Of a stretch of DNA of 64,000 bases, positions 10,575 to 19,598 are shown one piece after another. This stretch comes from Flagellimonas alvinocaridis (GTDB lineage: Bacteria; Bacteroidota; Bacteroidia; Flavobacteriales; Flavobacteriaceae): contig NZ_SNTZ01000001.1 in the NCBI RefSeq assembly GCF_004916895.1, positions 1,024,263 through 1,088,262 of the forward strand, in the 5' to 3' direction. Numbering within the stretch: the first letter of the stretch is position 1; each line of letters begins with the position of its first letter. Under the pieces are notes generated by a model. It had not been told where the DNA came from, searched no databases, and saw nothing but the letters and a program-made list of their open reading frames with translations. The position numbers were made by a program, and so were the translations under genes.

Positions 10575-10947
10575 AAATAATTAATTTTAAGTTTAGTTAA
10601 TTTTAATTCAAGTGTTAAACATATATAAAAAATATGTTAATTAAAATCAACACATATCTGCAATGCAAAACGAAAACGGTTTCGTGTTAATAACTTTGGA
10701 TATGTGAAGGGTTGACAAAACTTAATGGGTTGGTTTGTTTATATTACAATATAAGAAAAGAAAATTAAGAATTTTGTAATACATGGCTAATATAACATTT
10801 TTTATTTTCTTAGACGTTTTAACATTTAATTAAGATTTTATTTCTAACTAAAAGGTATTATGTGTTAAAAAAACATATTTTGATAAAGGCTCTTTTTTTT
10901 AATGCGTACTTTCAAAATACCAAATCATGAAAATCTAAAATTTTGGA
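10575..10947. other. Divergent susC / lacI regulatory region
   Basis: This AT-rich 373-bp intergenic region separates susC (minus) from lacI (plus). It holds a LacI-type palindrome at 10671-10684. A perfect match to the Bacteroidota -7 consensus TAnnTTTG on the plus strand (TAACTTTG, 10691-10698) could drive lacI with a leader of about 240 nt, but I see no good -33 element for it. A second weak plus-strand candidate is TTTTG at 10878 with TACTTTC at 10907. I could not assign a convincing -33/-7 pair for susC. Confidence 0.5.
10671..10684. promoter_or_regulatory. LacI-family operator upstream of susC
   Basis: The sequence CGAAAACGGTTTCG is a 14-bp near-perfect palindrome, with six of seven pairs complementary and a central CG. 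This is the classical operator form for LacI/GalR-family repressors. It sits between susC and the divergent lacI gene, centred about 103 bp upstream of the susC start. The neighbouring LacI protein is the obvious ligand. Confidence 0.7.
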
Positions 10948-11970
10948 TTGTTGAAAACAAAAATCACCTTAAAAGATATCGCAAGAGAATTGGAGGTGTC
11001 CATCTCCACTGTTTCAAAGGCACTAAAGAACAGTGAAGAAATCAGTAGGGACACCAAGGAAAAAGTACAGGCTTTTGCAAGGCTGTATAATTACAAACCC
11101 AACAATATAGCCATTAGCCTCAAAAATAAGAGGACCAAGAACATTGGTGTGGTAATCCCGGATATTGTGCACCATTTTTTTACCACAGTTATTCGGGGTA
11201 TTGAAAAATATGCCAATGCCAGGGGCTATAATGTAATTGTATGCCTTTCCGAGGAGTCCTTTGATAAAGAGGTAATTAACATGGAAATGTTGGCTAATGG
11301 AAGCATAGATGGCTTCATTATGTCGCTATCATCGGAAACCCAACAAAAAGGGGACTATAATCACCTTAAGGAAGTTACCGAGCAGGGGATTCCTGTGGTA
11401 CTTTTTGACCGTATCACCAATGAGATTGAATGTGACAAAGTTATTATAGATGATGAGCTTGGGGCGTATATAGCCACAAAAAAGCTCGTGGAACAGGGTA
11501 GAAAAAAAATAGCGTTGATCACTACGGACGATTACCTCAGCGTAAGCAAATCACGTACCATGGGTTACAAAAAAGCACTCATGGAAACCGGTATTGAGGT
11601 GGATGAATCCAGAATCCTAAAACTACCTACCATGGAAATGGACGAAGCAAGCATCAAAGACTTCTTGGAAAACCAAAAACTTGATGCAGTCCTATGCGTT
11701 AATGAAATATTCGCCGTCTATAGCATGCGATTGGCACAGAAAAATGGACTTAGAATTCCGGAAGATGTTTCTGTTATAGGTTTTACGGATGGAGTTTTGT
11801 CCAAATATGCCAATCCAAGTCTTACAGTAGTAGCCCAACATGGCGAAAAAATGGGCGAGGTCTCTGCCCAAATGCTGATAGACAAGGTAGAAAGTGAAGA
11901 AGATGAAGAAACCTACCAGACCAAAATTTTGGAGCCTACCTTGGTGATCAGGGATTCCATTGTACATTAA
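10948..11970 (+). CDS. LacI family transcriptional regulator of the alpha-glucan locus
   Basis: A 340-residue LacI/GalR-family regulator. Residues 7-30 form the helix-turn-helix (TLKDIARELEVSISTVSKAL), and a periplasmic-binding-protein-like effector domain runs from about residue 64 to the end. No in-frame ATG is available: an upstream ATG at 10927 is closed by a TAA after two codons. The start must therefore be TTG, at 10948 or 10951. It is divergent from susC, with a canonical LacI operator in between, and lies 51 bp upstream of the GH65 gene in the same direction. It probably senses maltose or another alpha-glucoside and controls both arms of the locus; the effector is inferred. Confidence 0.92.
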   Translation: MLKTKITLKDIARELEVSISTVSKALKNSEEISRDTKEKVQAFARLYNYKPNNIAISLKNKRTKNIGVVIPDIVHHFFTTVIRGIEKYANARGYNVIVCLSEESFDKEVINMEMLANGSIDGFIMSLSSETQQKGDYNHLKEVTEQGIPVVLFDRITNEIECDKVIIDDELGAYIATKKLVEQGRKKIALITTDDYLSVSKSRTMGYKKALMETGIEVDESRILKLPTMEMDEASIKDFLENQKLDAVLCVNEIFAVYSMRLAQKNGLRIPEDVSVIGFTDGVLSKYANPSLTVVAQHGEKMGEVSAQMLIDKVESEEDEETYQTKILEPTLVIRDSIVH

Positions 11971-12021
11971 CCAAAATGCGGGCAATAGGTTAACTTCAGC
12001 CAGCATATTAATTCAGAAAAA

Positions 12022-14328
12022 ATGAATCAAGAATACATAACCACACACCCTTGGTCCATTATTGAAGAAGGGTTTGACAAAGAATTGGTACAATCGTCCG
12101 AGAGCCTATTCAGTCTTGGGAATGGAGCCATGGGGCAGCGCGCCAATTTTGAAGAGCAGTATTCAGGGGAAACTTTTCAGGGCAGTTATATAGCTGGGGT
12201 CTACTATCCGGACAAAACCCGTGTAGGATGGTGGAAAAACGGTTATCCAGAGTACTTCGCAAAAGTCCTTAATGCGCCAAATTGGATTGGTATCGATATT
12301 TCCTTGAATGGCCAGCCATTGAATTTGGCCAACTGCAAAAAAGTTGCGCATTTTCTTCGGGAACTCAATATGAAAGAAGGATGGTACAAGCGCAGTTTCG
12401 TTGCCACCATGCCCAATGATTTGGAAATTGCTGTTGAGGTGGTTCGTTTTTTGAGTTTGGATTTGGATGAATTGGGTGCCATACAATATAATGTACAGCT
12501 CCTCAATGCCGATGCAGAAGTCACAGTAACGCCTTATGTGGATGGTGGGATAAAGAACAGGGATAGCAACTGGGACGACAAATTTTGGAACATCACTGGA
12601 ATTGACTCCAAACAAAATAGGGCTTTTGTGGAATCGCACACCATGAAGACCCAATTTAAGGTCTGTACCTTCATGGGTAGTGAGCTATATGTTGATGGAG
12701 TAAAGGCCGATGAAATCCCTGCCGTTAAAAAAGATGAAGTTTCCATATCCCATACCTATAAGTTAAACCTCCAAAAGGATGAAACCCTGACCTTGATTAA
12801 ATATGGCGGTTATACCGTGGATAGAAATCATCCGGCAGACAAACTTGTCGAAGTTGCCAATCGGGTTCTGGACCAAGCATCCAAACTAGGTTTTGAAGCC
12901 CTATTGCAAATGCAAAAGGAAGCCTGGGCTAAAATTTGGGAAATGAGCGACATTGCCATTGAAGGTGATGTAAAGGCACAGCAAGGAATCCGATTCAACA
13001 TATTTCAGCTTAACCAAACCTATCTTGGAAAAGATTCCAGACTGAATATTGGCCCAAAAGGGTTCACCGGTGAGAAATATGGAGGAAGCACTTATTGGGA
13101 CACCGAGGCATACTGCCTGCCCTTTTATATGGCCACCAAAAACCAGGAGGTGGCATGGAACTTATTGGAATACCGCTATAACCATTTACAAAAGGCCATA
13201 GAGAATGCGGAAAAATTAGGATTTAAAAATGGTGCGGCACTCTATCCAATGGTCACCATGAACGGCGAAGAATGCCATAACGAATGGGAAATTACCTTTG
13301 AGGAAATTCACAGAAACGGGGCGATCGCCTTCGCCATATACAATTATCACCGTTTCACAGGAGATTACAGCTATATCCCCAAAATGGGCTTGGAAGTCTT
13401 GATAGGGATAGCTCGGTTTTGGTACCAGCGGGTCAATTTTTCAGAAGAGAAGCAACAGTATGTAATGTTGGGCGTAACCGGACCCAATGAGTATGAGAAC
13501 AACGTCAACAACAACTGGTATACCAATTATTTGGCCAAATGGTGCATGGAATATGCCGTGGATCAGGCCAAAATTGTATCTGAATCCTATCCGGAGGATT
13601 ACCAACGTATAATTTCTAACACAAAGTTGTCTCCAACTGAAATTGAAGACTGGGCCAAAGTGGCCGACAACATATATTTTCCTTTTTCTGAAAAACACAA
13701 AGTGTTCTTACAACAAGATGGATTTTTGGACAAGGAATTGGTAAGGGTGCAAGATTTGGACAAGTCCCAAAGACCCATCAACCAAAAATGGAGCTGGGAT
13801 CGTATCCTTAGGTCCCCCTACATAAAACAGGCCGATGTGCTTCAAGGCTTTTACTTTTTTGAAGATCATTTCAGTCAGGACGAATTGGAACGTCATTTCG
13901 ATTTTTACGAACCTTTTACCGTTCACGAATCCTCACTTTCGCCTTGTGTGCATAGTATTCAAGCTGCAAAACTGGGACGAATGGAACAGGCCTATACCTT
14001 TTACTTAAGAACATCCCGGTTGGATCTGGACGATTACAATAAGGAAGTGGAGGAAGGGCTTCACATTACCTCCATGGCAGGCACATGGATGAGCATTGTG
14101 GAAGGTTTTGGGGGAATGCGGGTCGTGGATAACGTACTCAGCTTTACCCCCCAAATTCCAGAACAATGGAAATCCTACTCCTTCAAGATCAATTTTAGAA
14201 ATCAAATTGTTACCATTACTGTTTCACATAAAGGAAGCTCTTTTCAAATTTCAGGTGACGATTCTTTAGGTATTCAGGTGCATGGAAAATCTATTACATT
14301 GATGCCCGGAGAAACGGTAAACACCTAA
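12022..14328 (+). CDS. Glycoside hydrolase family 65 (maltose phosphorylase-like)
   Basis: This 768-residue GH65 enzyme probably phosphorolyses an alpha-glucosidic disaccharide to beta-glucose 1-phosphate and a sugar. The N-terminal super-sandwich domain is followed by the (alpha/alpha)6 barrel. The conserved catalytic segment ECHNEWEITFEEIH spans residues 417-430 and contains the general-acid glutamate of the family. There is no signal peptide, so the enzyme is cytoplasmic. It lies downstream of lacI and 43 bp upstream of a GH13 gene. Maltose is the most likely substrate, but GH65 also includes trehalose, kojibiose and nigerose phosphorylases, which sequence reading alone cannot exclude. The beta-phosphoglucomutase and MFS transporter that often accompany such genes are not in this window. 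Confidence 0.92.
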   Translation: MNQEYITTHPWSIIEEGFDKELVQSSESLFSLGNGAMGQRANFEEQYSGETFQGSYIAGVYYPDKTRVGWWKNGYPEYFAKVLNAPNWIGIDISLNGQPLNLANCKKVAHFLRELNMKEGWYKRSFVATMPNDLEIAVEVVRFLSLDLDELGAIQYNVQLLNADAEVTVTPYVDGGIKNRDSNWDDKFWNITGIDSKQNRAFVESHTMKTQFKVCTFMGSELYVDGVKADEIPAVKKDEVSISHTYKLNLQKDETLTLIKYGGYTVDRNHPADKLVEVANRVLDQASKLGFEALLQMQKEAWAKIWEMSDIAIEGDVKAQQGIRFNIFQLNQTYLGKDSRLNIGPKGFTGEKYGGSTYWDTEAYCLPFYMATKNQEVAWNLLEYRYNHLQKAIENAEKLGFKNGAALYPMVTMNGEECHNEWEITFEEIHRNGAIAFAIYNYHRFTGDYSYIPKMGLEVLIGIARFWYQRVNFSEEKQQYVMLGVTGPNEYENNVNNNWYTNYLAKWCMEYAVDQAKIVSESYPEDYQRIISNTKLSPTEIEDWAKVADNIYFPFSEKHKVFLQQDGFLDKELVRVQDLDKSQRPINQKWSWDRILRSPYIKQADVLQGFYFFEDHFSQDELERHFDFYEPFTVHESSLSPCVHSIQAAKLGRMEQAYTFYLRTSRLDLDDYNKEVEEGLHITSMAGTWMSIVEGFGGMRVVDNVLSFTPQIPEQWKSYSFKINFRNQIVTITVSHKGSSFQISGDDSLGIQVHGKSITLMPGETVNT

Positions 14329-14371
14329 AAAAGTTCCCTTATTTTGCGGTTGGAAAACCACAAGAGACCTC

Positions 14372-16150
14372 ATGAAGCAAAAAACCATAGTATACCAAGT
14401 CTTTACCCGACTTTTTGGAAATACCAATACTACCAACACCCCTTGGGGCACCATTGAAGAAAATGGAGTAGGGAAGTTTGCGGATTTTACTGAAAAAGCT
14501 TTGGGGGAAATCCAAGCTTTAGGGGTCACCCATGTCTGGTATACCGGAGTGCTACACCATGCCCTAGTCAATGATTATACTGCATGTGGCATTTCCAATG
14601 ACGATTACAATGTGGTCAAGGGGCGTGCAGGCTCACCTTACGCCGTAAAGGACTACTACAATGTAAACCCCGATTTGGCCATGGACCCTTCCAAACGACT
14701 CGATGAATTCAAGGAACTTATCCAGAGGACCCATAAATTGGGGATGAAAGTGATCATTGACATAGTGCCCAACCATGTGGCCCGCAAATATAAAGGGACC
14801 AATAACCCTAAAGGAGTGGTGGACTTGGGCGCCCGTGACGATGTTACGAAGGAATACGATGTTGACAATAATTTTTACTACATCCCTGGTCAACCCTTTC
14901 AATTGCCACATTGGGAGCATGGCTATGTACCTTTAGGCGGAAAAAACGTTCCGTTATCAAATCAAAAACTTGAGGAGAACCCCGCCAAATGGACAGGAAA
15001 TGGTTCCCGAATGGCCCAACCCCATTTCAACGATTGGTATGAAACGGTGAAAATCAATTATGGGGTGCGTCCGGATGGAACCAAGGATTTTGATGAGTTG
15101 CCGGGGGACTTCAGGAGCAAGGGCTACAAAGAACACTTTCAATTTTGGAGTGATAAAACTGTGCCCGATTCTTGGATAAAATTTAGGGATATTGTGCTGT
15201 ATTGGTTGGATTTTGGAGTGGATGGGTTTCGTTACGATATGGCCGAAATGGTGCCGGTGGAGTTTTGGAGCTACCTGAATTCCAACATCAAAATGAAGAA
15301 GCCAGACGCTTTTTTAATGGCGGAAGTGTACAATCCTGACCTGTATAGGGGCTATATCCATTTGGGAAAAATGGATTACCTCTACGACAAAGTGGATTTT
15401 TATGATGGTTTAAAGCATATTATGAAAGGGTATGGTTGGACAGACCATATTCCCGTGGTACAACAAAAGGTGTTGGACATTGAGCACCACATGCTACATT
15501 TTCTGGAAAATCATGATGAGCAAAGAATTGCCAGTCCAGATTTTGCAGGCAAAGCGGAACTTGGAAAGCCAGCCATGGTGGTCTCGGCAACCATAAGCAC
15601 CTCTCCTGTCATGACTTATTTTGGACAGGAAGTAGGTGAGCCAGCCGCTGAGGATGCCGGTTTTGGAAACCCTACACGAACCTCCATTTTCGATTACATT
15701 GGAGTGCCCCACCATCAACGTTGGATGAACAATAAAGCATTTGATGGAGGTCAATTGTCACAAGAAGAAAAAGACCTACGGGATTTTTATGCCCGTCTTT
15801 TAAATTTTACCAAACAAAGTGAGGCCTTGATGGGCGATTACCAAGAAACTCATTTTTATAATAAAGAACGTACCGAGAACTATGATCATAGGGTCCTTTC
15901 CTTTGCAAGATGGACCGATGGGGAAAAACTGCTGGTCATTTCCAATTTCGATACCCAAAAAAGCTATGCCTTTGAGCTTAAGGTTCCGGAAGATATCATT
16001 GCCAAATGGCAATTGAAGGATAAAGCGTATGGCCTTTCCGAAGAATTATATGGAAAAGTGGAACCGACCTTATCAGTAGAAAATGGGCAAGGAAAGGTTT
16101 GGGTAGAGCTGAAACCTTTAGAATCCTATATTTTTAAATTGGAACAGTAA
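14372..16150 (+). CDS. GH13 alpha-amylase family glycosidase, cytoplasmic
   Basis: A 592-residue GH13 enzyme with the standard catalytic regions: DGFRYDMAE (nucleophile Asp289), MAEVYN (acid/base Glu318) and ENHDEQ (transition-state Asp382). The protein begins MKQKTIVYQVFTR with no signal peptide or lipobox, so it acts in the cytoplasm, probably trimming imported malto-oligosaccharides for the GH65 phosphorylase encoded just upstream. A C-terminal beta domain follows the barrel. It is the last gene of the lacI-GH65-GH13 run and ends at a hairpin shared with the convergent gene. Exact specificity (alpha-amylase, neopullulanase-like or glucosidase) is not resolved. Confidence 0.92.
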   Translation: MKQKTIVYQVFTRLFGNTNTTNTPWGTIEENGVGKFADFTEKALGEIQALGVTHVWYTGVLHHALVNDYTACGISNDDYNVVKGRAGSPYAVKDYYNVNPDLAMDPSKRLDEFKELIQRTHKLGMKVIIDIVPNHVARKYKGTNNPKGVVDLGARDDVTKEYDVDNNFYYIPGQPFQLPHWEHGYVPLGGKNVPLSNQKLEENPAKWTGNGSRMAQPHFNDWYETVKINYGVRPDGTKDFDELPGDFRSKGYKEHFQFWSDKTVPDSWIKFRDIVLYWLDFGVDGFRYDMAEMVPVEFWSYLNSNIKMKKPDAFLMAEVYNPDLYRGYIHLGKMDYLYDKVDFYDGLKHIMKGYGWTDHIPVVQQKVLDIEHHMLHFLENHDEQRIASPDFAGKAELGKPAMVVSATISTSPVMTYFGQEVGEPAAEDAGFGNPTRTSIFDYIGVPHHQRWMNNKAFDGGQLSQEEKDLRDFYARLLNFTKQSEALMGDYQETHFYNKERTENYDHRVLSFARWTDGEKLLVISNFDTQKSYAFELKVPEDIIAKWQLKDKAYGLSEELYGKVEPTLSVENGQGKVWVELKPLESYIFKLEQ

Positions 16151-16154
16151 AAAA

Positions 16155-16175
16155 GCGGATTGCAAAGCAATCCGC
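16155..16175. terminator. Intergenic terminator between convergent genes
   Basis: GCGGATTGC-AAA-GCAATCCGC is a perfect 9-bp stem with a 3-nt loop. On the minus strand it is followed by a run of T residues (TTTTTT), making a canonical terminator for the gene ending at 16200. It may also stop transcription from the GH13 side, where the T-run is absent. Confidence 0.85.
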
Positions 16176-16199
16176 CCGAGCTTAGGTTGGTTAGTTGCC

Positions 16200-16619
16200 T
16201 TACTCCTTTGCAGCTGTTTTTTTGTAGATCAGTGCAATGATGGCCCCTATGATACCGTAAAAAATAATGTCGATTATGGCTTCGACCAAATGAGCAGTAA
16301 TGTCCATCCAGCTTACAGTGGCATAAGTAATAAGTCCCATTCCCAATCCTATTAGAGCCCCAATCCAGGCCCCGAACTCAAATCCTTGACCCAAAGAATG
16401 ATGGCCTCTGGCCCATTTGCTGTAGAGGTTACTAAGGATAAAGGAGGCAATAAGATTCGCTAAGGCTATAATTCCCAAATCGGGAACCTCTTTCATGGCG
16501 TTGACAATGGTGTGTTCTGTAAAAAAGTCTACAGTGGCAATACCCCAAATGAGGTATCCCAGAAAAAACATGACAATCGTGGCAACCAAGGTGGCCAACA
16601 AATTAGATTTAGAAAACAT
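16200..16619 (-). CDS. Four-helix integral membrane protein of unknown function
   Basis: This 139-residue, very hydrophobic protein has about four predicted membrane helices (near residues 8-28, 46-64, 82-104 and 110-133). It has Gly/Ala-rich packing motifs (FGAWIGALIGLGMG) and a short basic C-terminus. The overall look resembles small DUF1761-like membrane proteins, but I do not recognise a firm family. It is convergent with the GH13 gene and terminated by the hairpin at 16155-16175. The upstream gene is divergent, so it is probably monocistronic. Confidence 0.8.
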   Translation of the reverse strand: MFSKSNLLATLVATIVMFFLGYLIWGIATVDFFTEHTIVNAMKEVPDLGIIALANLIASFILSNLYSKWARGHHSLGQGFEFGAWIGALIGLGMGLITYATVSWMDITAHLVEAIIDIIFYGIIGAIIALIYKKTAAKE

Positions 16620-16811
16620 GGTCGTAGTTTTTTATTGGTTATCAATATGATAAATGTATTAAATAAAATTTAACAAATCGATAAAAATCAACGCGTTATA
16701 AAATGAATATCTCTTTTTTAAGCCATAAGACCCATAAATATTTCATTTTTCCGCTTAGCTCCCAGATTAAATTTTTCAAGTTGTATTTTTAACTGTATTT
16801 AAAACCAAAAA

Positions 16812-17564
16812 ATGAAGAAAAACCTACTTTGGGCATCGATTGTCATTTTCTTATATAACAGTTGCGGAATGAAAGATTTAAAACCATTGGTCATTGGCCA
16901 TAGGGGGGCCATGGGCCATGAAACTGAAAATTCACTGGCCTCAATACAGAAGGCCATGGATATGGGTGTGGATATGATTGAAATAGATGTATTCCAGATT
17001 AAAAGTGGCGAAACTGTGGTATTTCATGATGATACAGTGGATAGATTAACAAATGGGGAAGGTGAAATAGAAGCATATAGTTTAACTGACATGCAGGAAC
17101 TTGTTTTGGATGGAGGACACAAGATTCCGTTGCTAGAGGATGTGTTGAATCTTATTGATAACCAAGTGGGATTGAATATTGAATTGAAGGGAGCAGGAAC
17201 GTCAGAACAGGTCAACTTCATCACAAAAAGTTTTATTGAAAACAAGGGCTGGTCACTAGATAATATTGTTATTTCCAGTTTTAAGTGGGATGAACTCCGT
17301 GAGATGCGAAGAATCAATAAAGACATTAAGATTGCAGTTCTAATAGGAGAAGACCCACTGGAAGCCATTGCGGTCGCTAAGGAATTGAATGCAATGGCCA
17401 TCAATCCCAGATATACCACATTGACTGCTGAAAACGTGCAAAAAATGCAGGAAGAAGGATTGAAGGTCTATACGTGGACAGTCAACGAACCAGAAGATAT
17501 TCAACGAATGAAAGATTTTGGGGTAGACGGAATCATTACCAATTATCCTGAACGAGCGCATTGA
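16812..17564 (+). CDS. Glycerophosphodiester phosphodiesterase, lipoprotein
   Basis: This 250-residue GDPD enzyme hydrolyses glycerophosphodiesters to sn-glycerol 3-phosphate and an alcohol. The family signature is clear: VIGHRGAMG with the catalytic His-Arg, followed by ENS, EIDVF, and the FHDDTVDRLT segment carrying acidic metal ligands and the second His. The N-terminus (MKKNLLWASIVIFLYNSCG) reads as a lipoprotein signal with Cys19, placing it in the periplasm or on a membrane. Its stop overlaps the start of the flavoprotein gene by 1 nt. The glpF and glpK genes on the opposite strand nearby fit a glycerol/glycerophosphodiester scavenging theme. Confidence 0.93.
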   Translation: MKKNLLWASIVIFLYNSCGMKDLKPLVIGHRGAMGHETENSLASIQKAMDMGVDMIEIDVFQIKSGETVVFHDDTVDRLTNGEGEIEAYSLTDMQELVLDGGHKIPLLEDVLNLIDNQVGLNIELKGAGTSEQVNFITKSFIENKGWSLDNIVISSFKWDELREMRRINKDIKIAVLIGEDPLEAIAVAKELNAMAINPRYTTLTAENVQKMQEEGLKVYTWTVNEPEDIQRMKDFGVDGIITNYPERAH

Positions 17565-18835
17565 TGTTTGATGTAATCATCGTTGGAGGTGGTGCTGCCG
17601 GGTTTTATGCCGGAATCCACATTGCTGAAAAGGCTTCCCATTTAAAGATTGCCATTTTTGAACGGGGCAAGAGTGTATTGTCCAAAGTAAAAGTTTCAGG
17701 GGGCGGTCGGTGCAATGTAACCCATGGTGAGTTTTCGCCACGCGATCTTTGTACCAACTATCCCCGTGGTGAGAGAGAACTATTGGGACCGTTCCACAAT
17801 TACGCCCCCATGGATGTCATGGCATTTTTTGAAGAACGTGGGGTGCCGCTCAAGATTGAAGAGGATGGACGCGTATTCCCCCAGAGCGATTCTTCACAAT
17901 CCATAATAGATTGTCTAGTAGGCGAAGCCGAACGATTGGGCGTTAAAATTTTACGAAACAGCTCCGTGAAGCATTTCCAGAAAAAGGATGGGGAATGGCA
18001 GGTAACCACTATGAACAAACACTACCAAGCCAAAAAGTTGCTTTTGGCCACAGGGAGCAACACCAAGATTTGGCAACAACTTCAGACGTTGGGACATACT
18101 ATTGTTACACCGGTACCCTCTTTGTTCACGTTCAACATCAATGATGATCGCATTAATGGGATACAAGGCATAAGCACCAACGTTTCTGCTGAAATCCCCC
18201 CCAAGAAAATTTTCGCTTCCAATAAAGTTGACCTCAATTTAAAAAGTGCAAAGAAGGAAGAACCCGTTTTACAGTCCGAAGGCCCCTTATTGATAACGCA
18301 TTGGGGGTTAAGTGGACCGGCAATCCTAAAATTGTCTGCTTGGGGAGCCAATATTTTGAATGGATATAATTATGTATTTCGAGTGATCATCAATTGGACA
18401 CCTGAATATACAACAGCTTCCATGGAAGGCTTACTCCGAAAAATTAAAGAAGTAGAACCCAAAAAGACAGTTTTAAGAACCCATGCCGTTGAACTTCCAA
18501 GACGACTTTGGGCAAAACTGGTTCATGCGGCACATATTAAGAAAGAGGAAAAATGGGCAGATTTGACCAAAGAGAAACTTCAAAACTTGGCAAAACAGCT
18601 TACCGCATCCTCCTTTAAGGTTGATGGGAAAAGCACTTTTAAGGAAGAGTTTGTCACCGCTGGAGGGGTAGACTTAAAAGAAATCGATTTTAGGACATTC
18701 GAAAGTAAAATTATTCCCAACCTTTACTTTGCCGGGGAAATTATCAATGTAGATGCCATTACTGGTGGATTCAACTTTCAAAATGCATGGACAGGGGCCT
18801 ACTTGGCCGCACAGGCAATTGCATCATCGGAATAA
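17564..18835 (+). CDS. HI0933/YhiN family FAD-dependent oxidoreductase
   Basis: A flavoprotein of 423 residues starting at the ATG at 17564, which overlaps the last base of the upstream stop codon. An in-frame TTG three bases earlier is less likely. The N-terminal dinucleotide-binding motif VGGGAAGFYAGI, the KVSGGGRCNVTH segment and the C-terminal GGFNFQNAWTGAYLA motif are characteristic of the HI0933-like (aminoacetone oxidase/YhiN) family. The reaction is not established for most members. It is translationally coupled to the GDPD gene and convergent with glpF, whose stop codon is directly adjacent. Confidence 0.92.
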   Translation: MFDVIIVGGGAAGFYAGIHIAEKASHLKIAIFERGKSVLSKVKVSGGGRCNVTHGEFSPRDLCTNYPRGERELLGPFHNYAPMDVMAFFEERGVPLKIEEDGRVFPQSDSSQSIIDCLVGEAERLGVKILRNSSVKHFQKKDGEWQVTTMNKHYQAKKLLLATGSNTKIWQQLQTLGHTIVTPVPSLFTFNINDDRINGIQGISTNVSAEIPPKKIFASNKVDLNLKSAKKEEPVLQSEGPLLITHWGLSGPAILKLSAWGANILNGYNYVFRVIINWTPEYTTASMEGLLRKIKEVEPKKTVLRTHAVELPRRLWAKLVHAAHIKKEEKWADLTKEKLQNLAKQLTASSFKVDGKSTFKEEFVTAGGVDLKEIDFRTFESKIIPNLYFAGEIINVDAITGGFNFQNAWTGAYLAAQAIASSE

Positions 18836-19564
18836 TTACTGCAAGAGCATAGCGATAGCAGCAGCCAATGCCGCACCCAAAATAGGACCTATGACTGGAA
18901 TCCAAGAATAGCCCCAACCATTGGAGCCTTTATTTTTTATGGGTACCAAAGCATGAATGATTCTAGGCCCCATATCTCGGGCCGGATTGATGGCATAGCC
19001 TGTAGTACCTCCCAAGGACAACCCAATTCCCCACACGATCAATGCTACAGGTAAGGCGCCCAAGGAACCCAGACCAATGATGGTGTTGTCAGAAGACATC
19101 ACGGCATCGGTAAAATAAAGTACCGCAAATACGAGGACAAAAGTGCCCAAGATTTCGGTCAATAGATTTAAGAAGGTATTTGAAATGGCAGGAGCATTGC
19201 AAAAGACCGCACGCTTTGCGTTCCCGTCCTCCGTGGCATCAAAATGGTCTTTGTTAATTAGCCACACCAAAAAGGCACCCAACATGGCGCCTATGAACTG
19301 CCCCAAAATATAGCTTAAGATGGCATCAACTGGAAATTCCCCTGCCACGGCCAACCCAATGGTAACGGCGGGGTTAAGATGGGCACCGCTGTAGGGGCCG
19401 GCTACCACGACCCCGGTATAAACCGCAAAGGCCCATCCGGTGGTGATCACAATCCAACCGGAGCCATTTCCGTAGGTTTTTTGTAGAGAGACGTTGGCAT
19501 TGACACCACACCCCAAGAGAATCAAAAGAAAGGTGCCCACAATTTCGGCGATAAAGGGAGTCAT
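18836..19564 (-). CDS. glpF: Glycerol uptake facilitator (aquaporin family)
   Basis: A 242-residue member of the MIP/aquaporin family with six membrane helices and two half-helices. Both NPA boxes are intact (GAHLNPAVTIG and GYAINPARDMGPR); the Asp after NPAR is the aquaglyceroporin-type residue, pointing to glycerol rather than water. It lies 34 bp downstream of glpK on the same strand, forming a glpK-glpF operon. The 3' end abuts the convergent flavoprotein gene with no spacer. Confidence 0.95.
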   Translation of the reverse strand: MTPFIAEIVGTFLLILLGCGVNANVSLQKTYGNGSGWIVITTGWAFAVYTGVVVAGPYSGAHLNPAVTIGLAVAGEFPVDAILSYILGQFIGAMLGAFLVWLINKDHFDATEDGNAKRAVFCNAPAISNTFLNLLTEILGTFVLVFAVLYFTDAVMSSDNTIIGLGSLGALPVALIVWGIGLSLGGTTGYAINPARDMGPRIIHALVPIKNKGSNGWGYSWIPVIGPILGAALAAAIAMLLQ

Positions 19565-19598
19565 ATGGATTTTGGTTTAGCGTTTACAGTCGGTTAAT

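Noticed and set aside
10927-10938. ATG upstream of lacI as its start codon
   Set aside because: The frame closes after two codons (ATG AAA ATC TAA), so the repressor must start at TTG.
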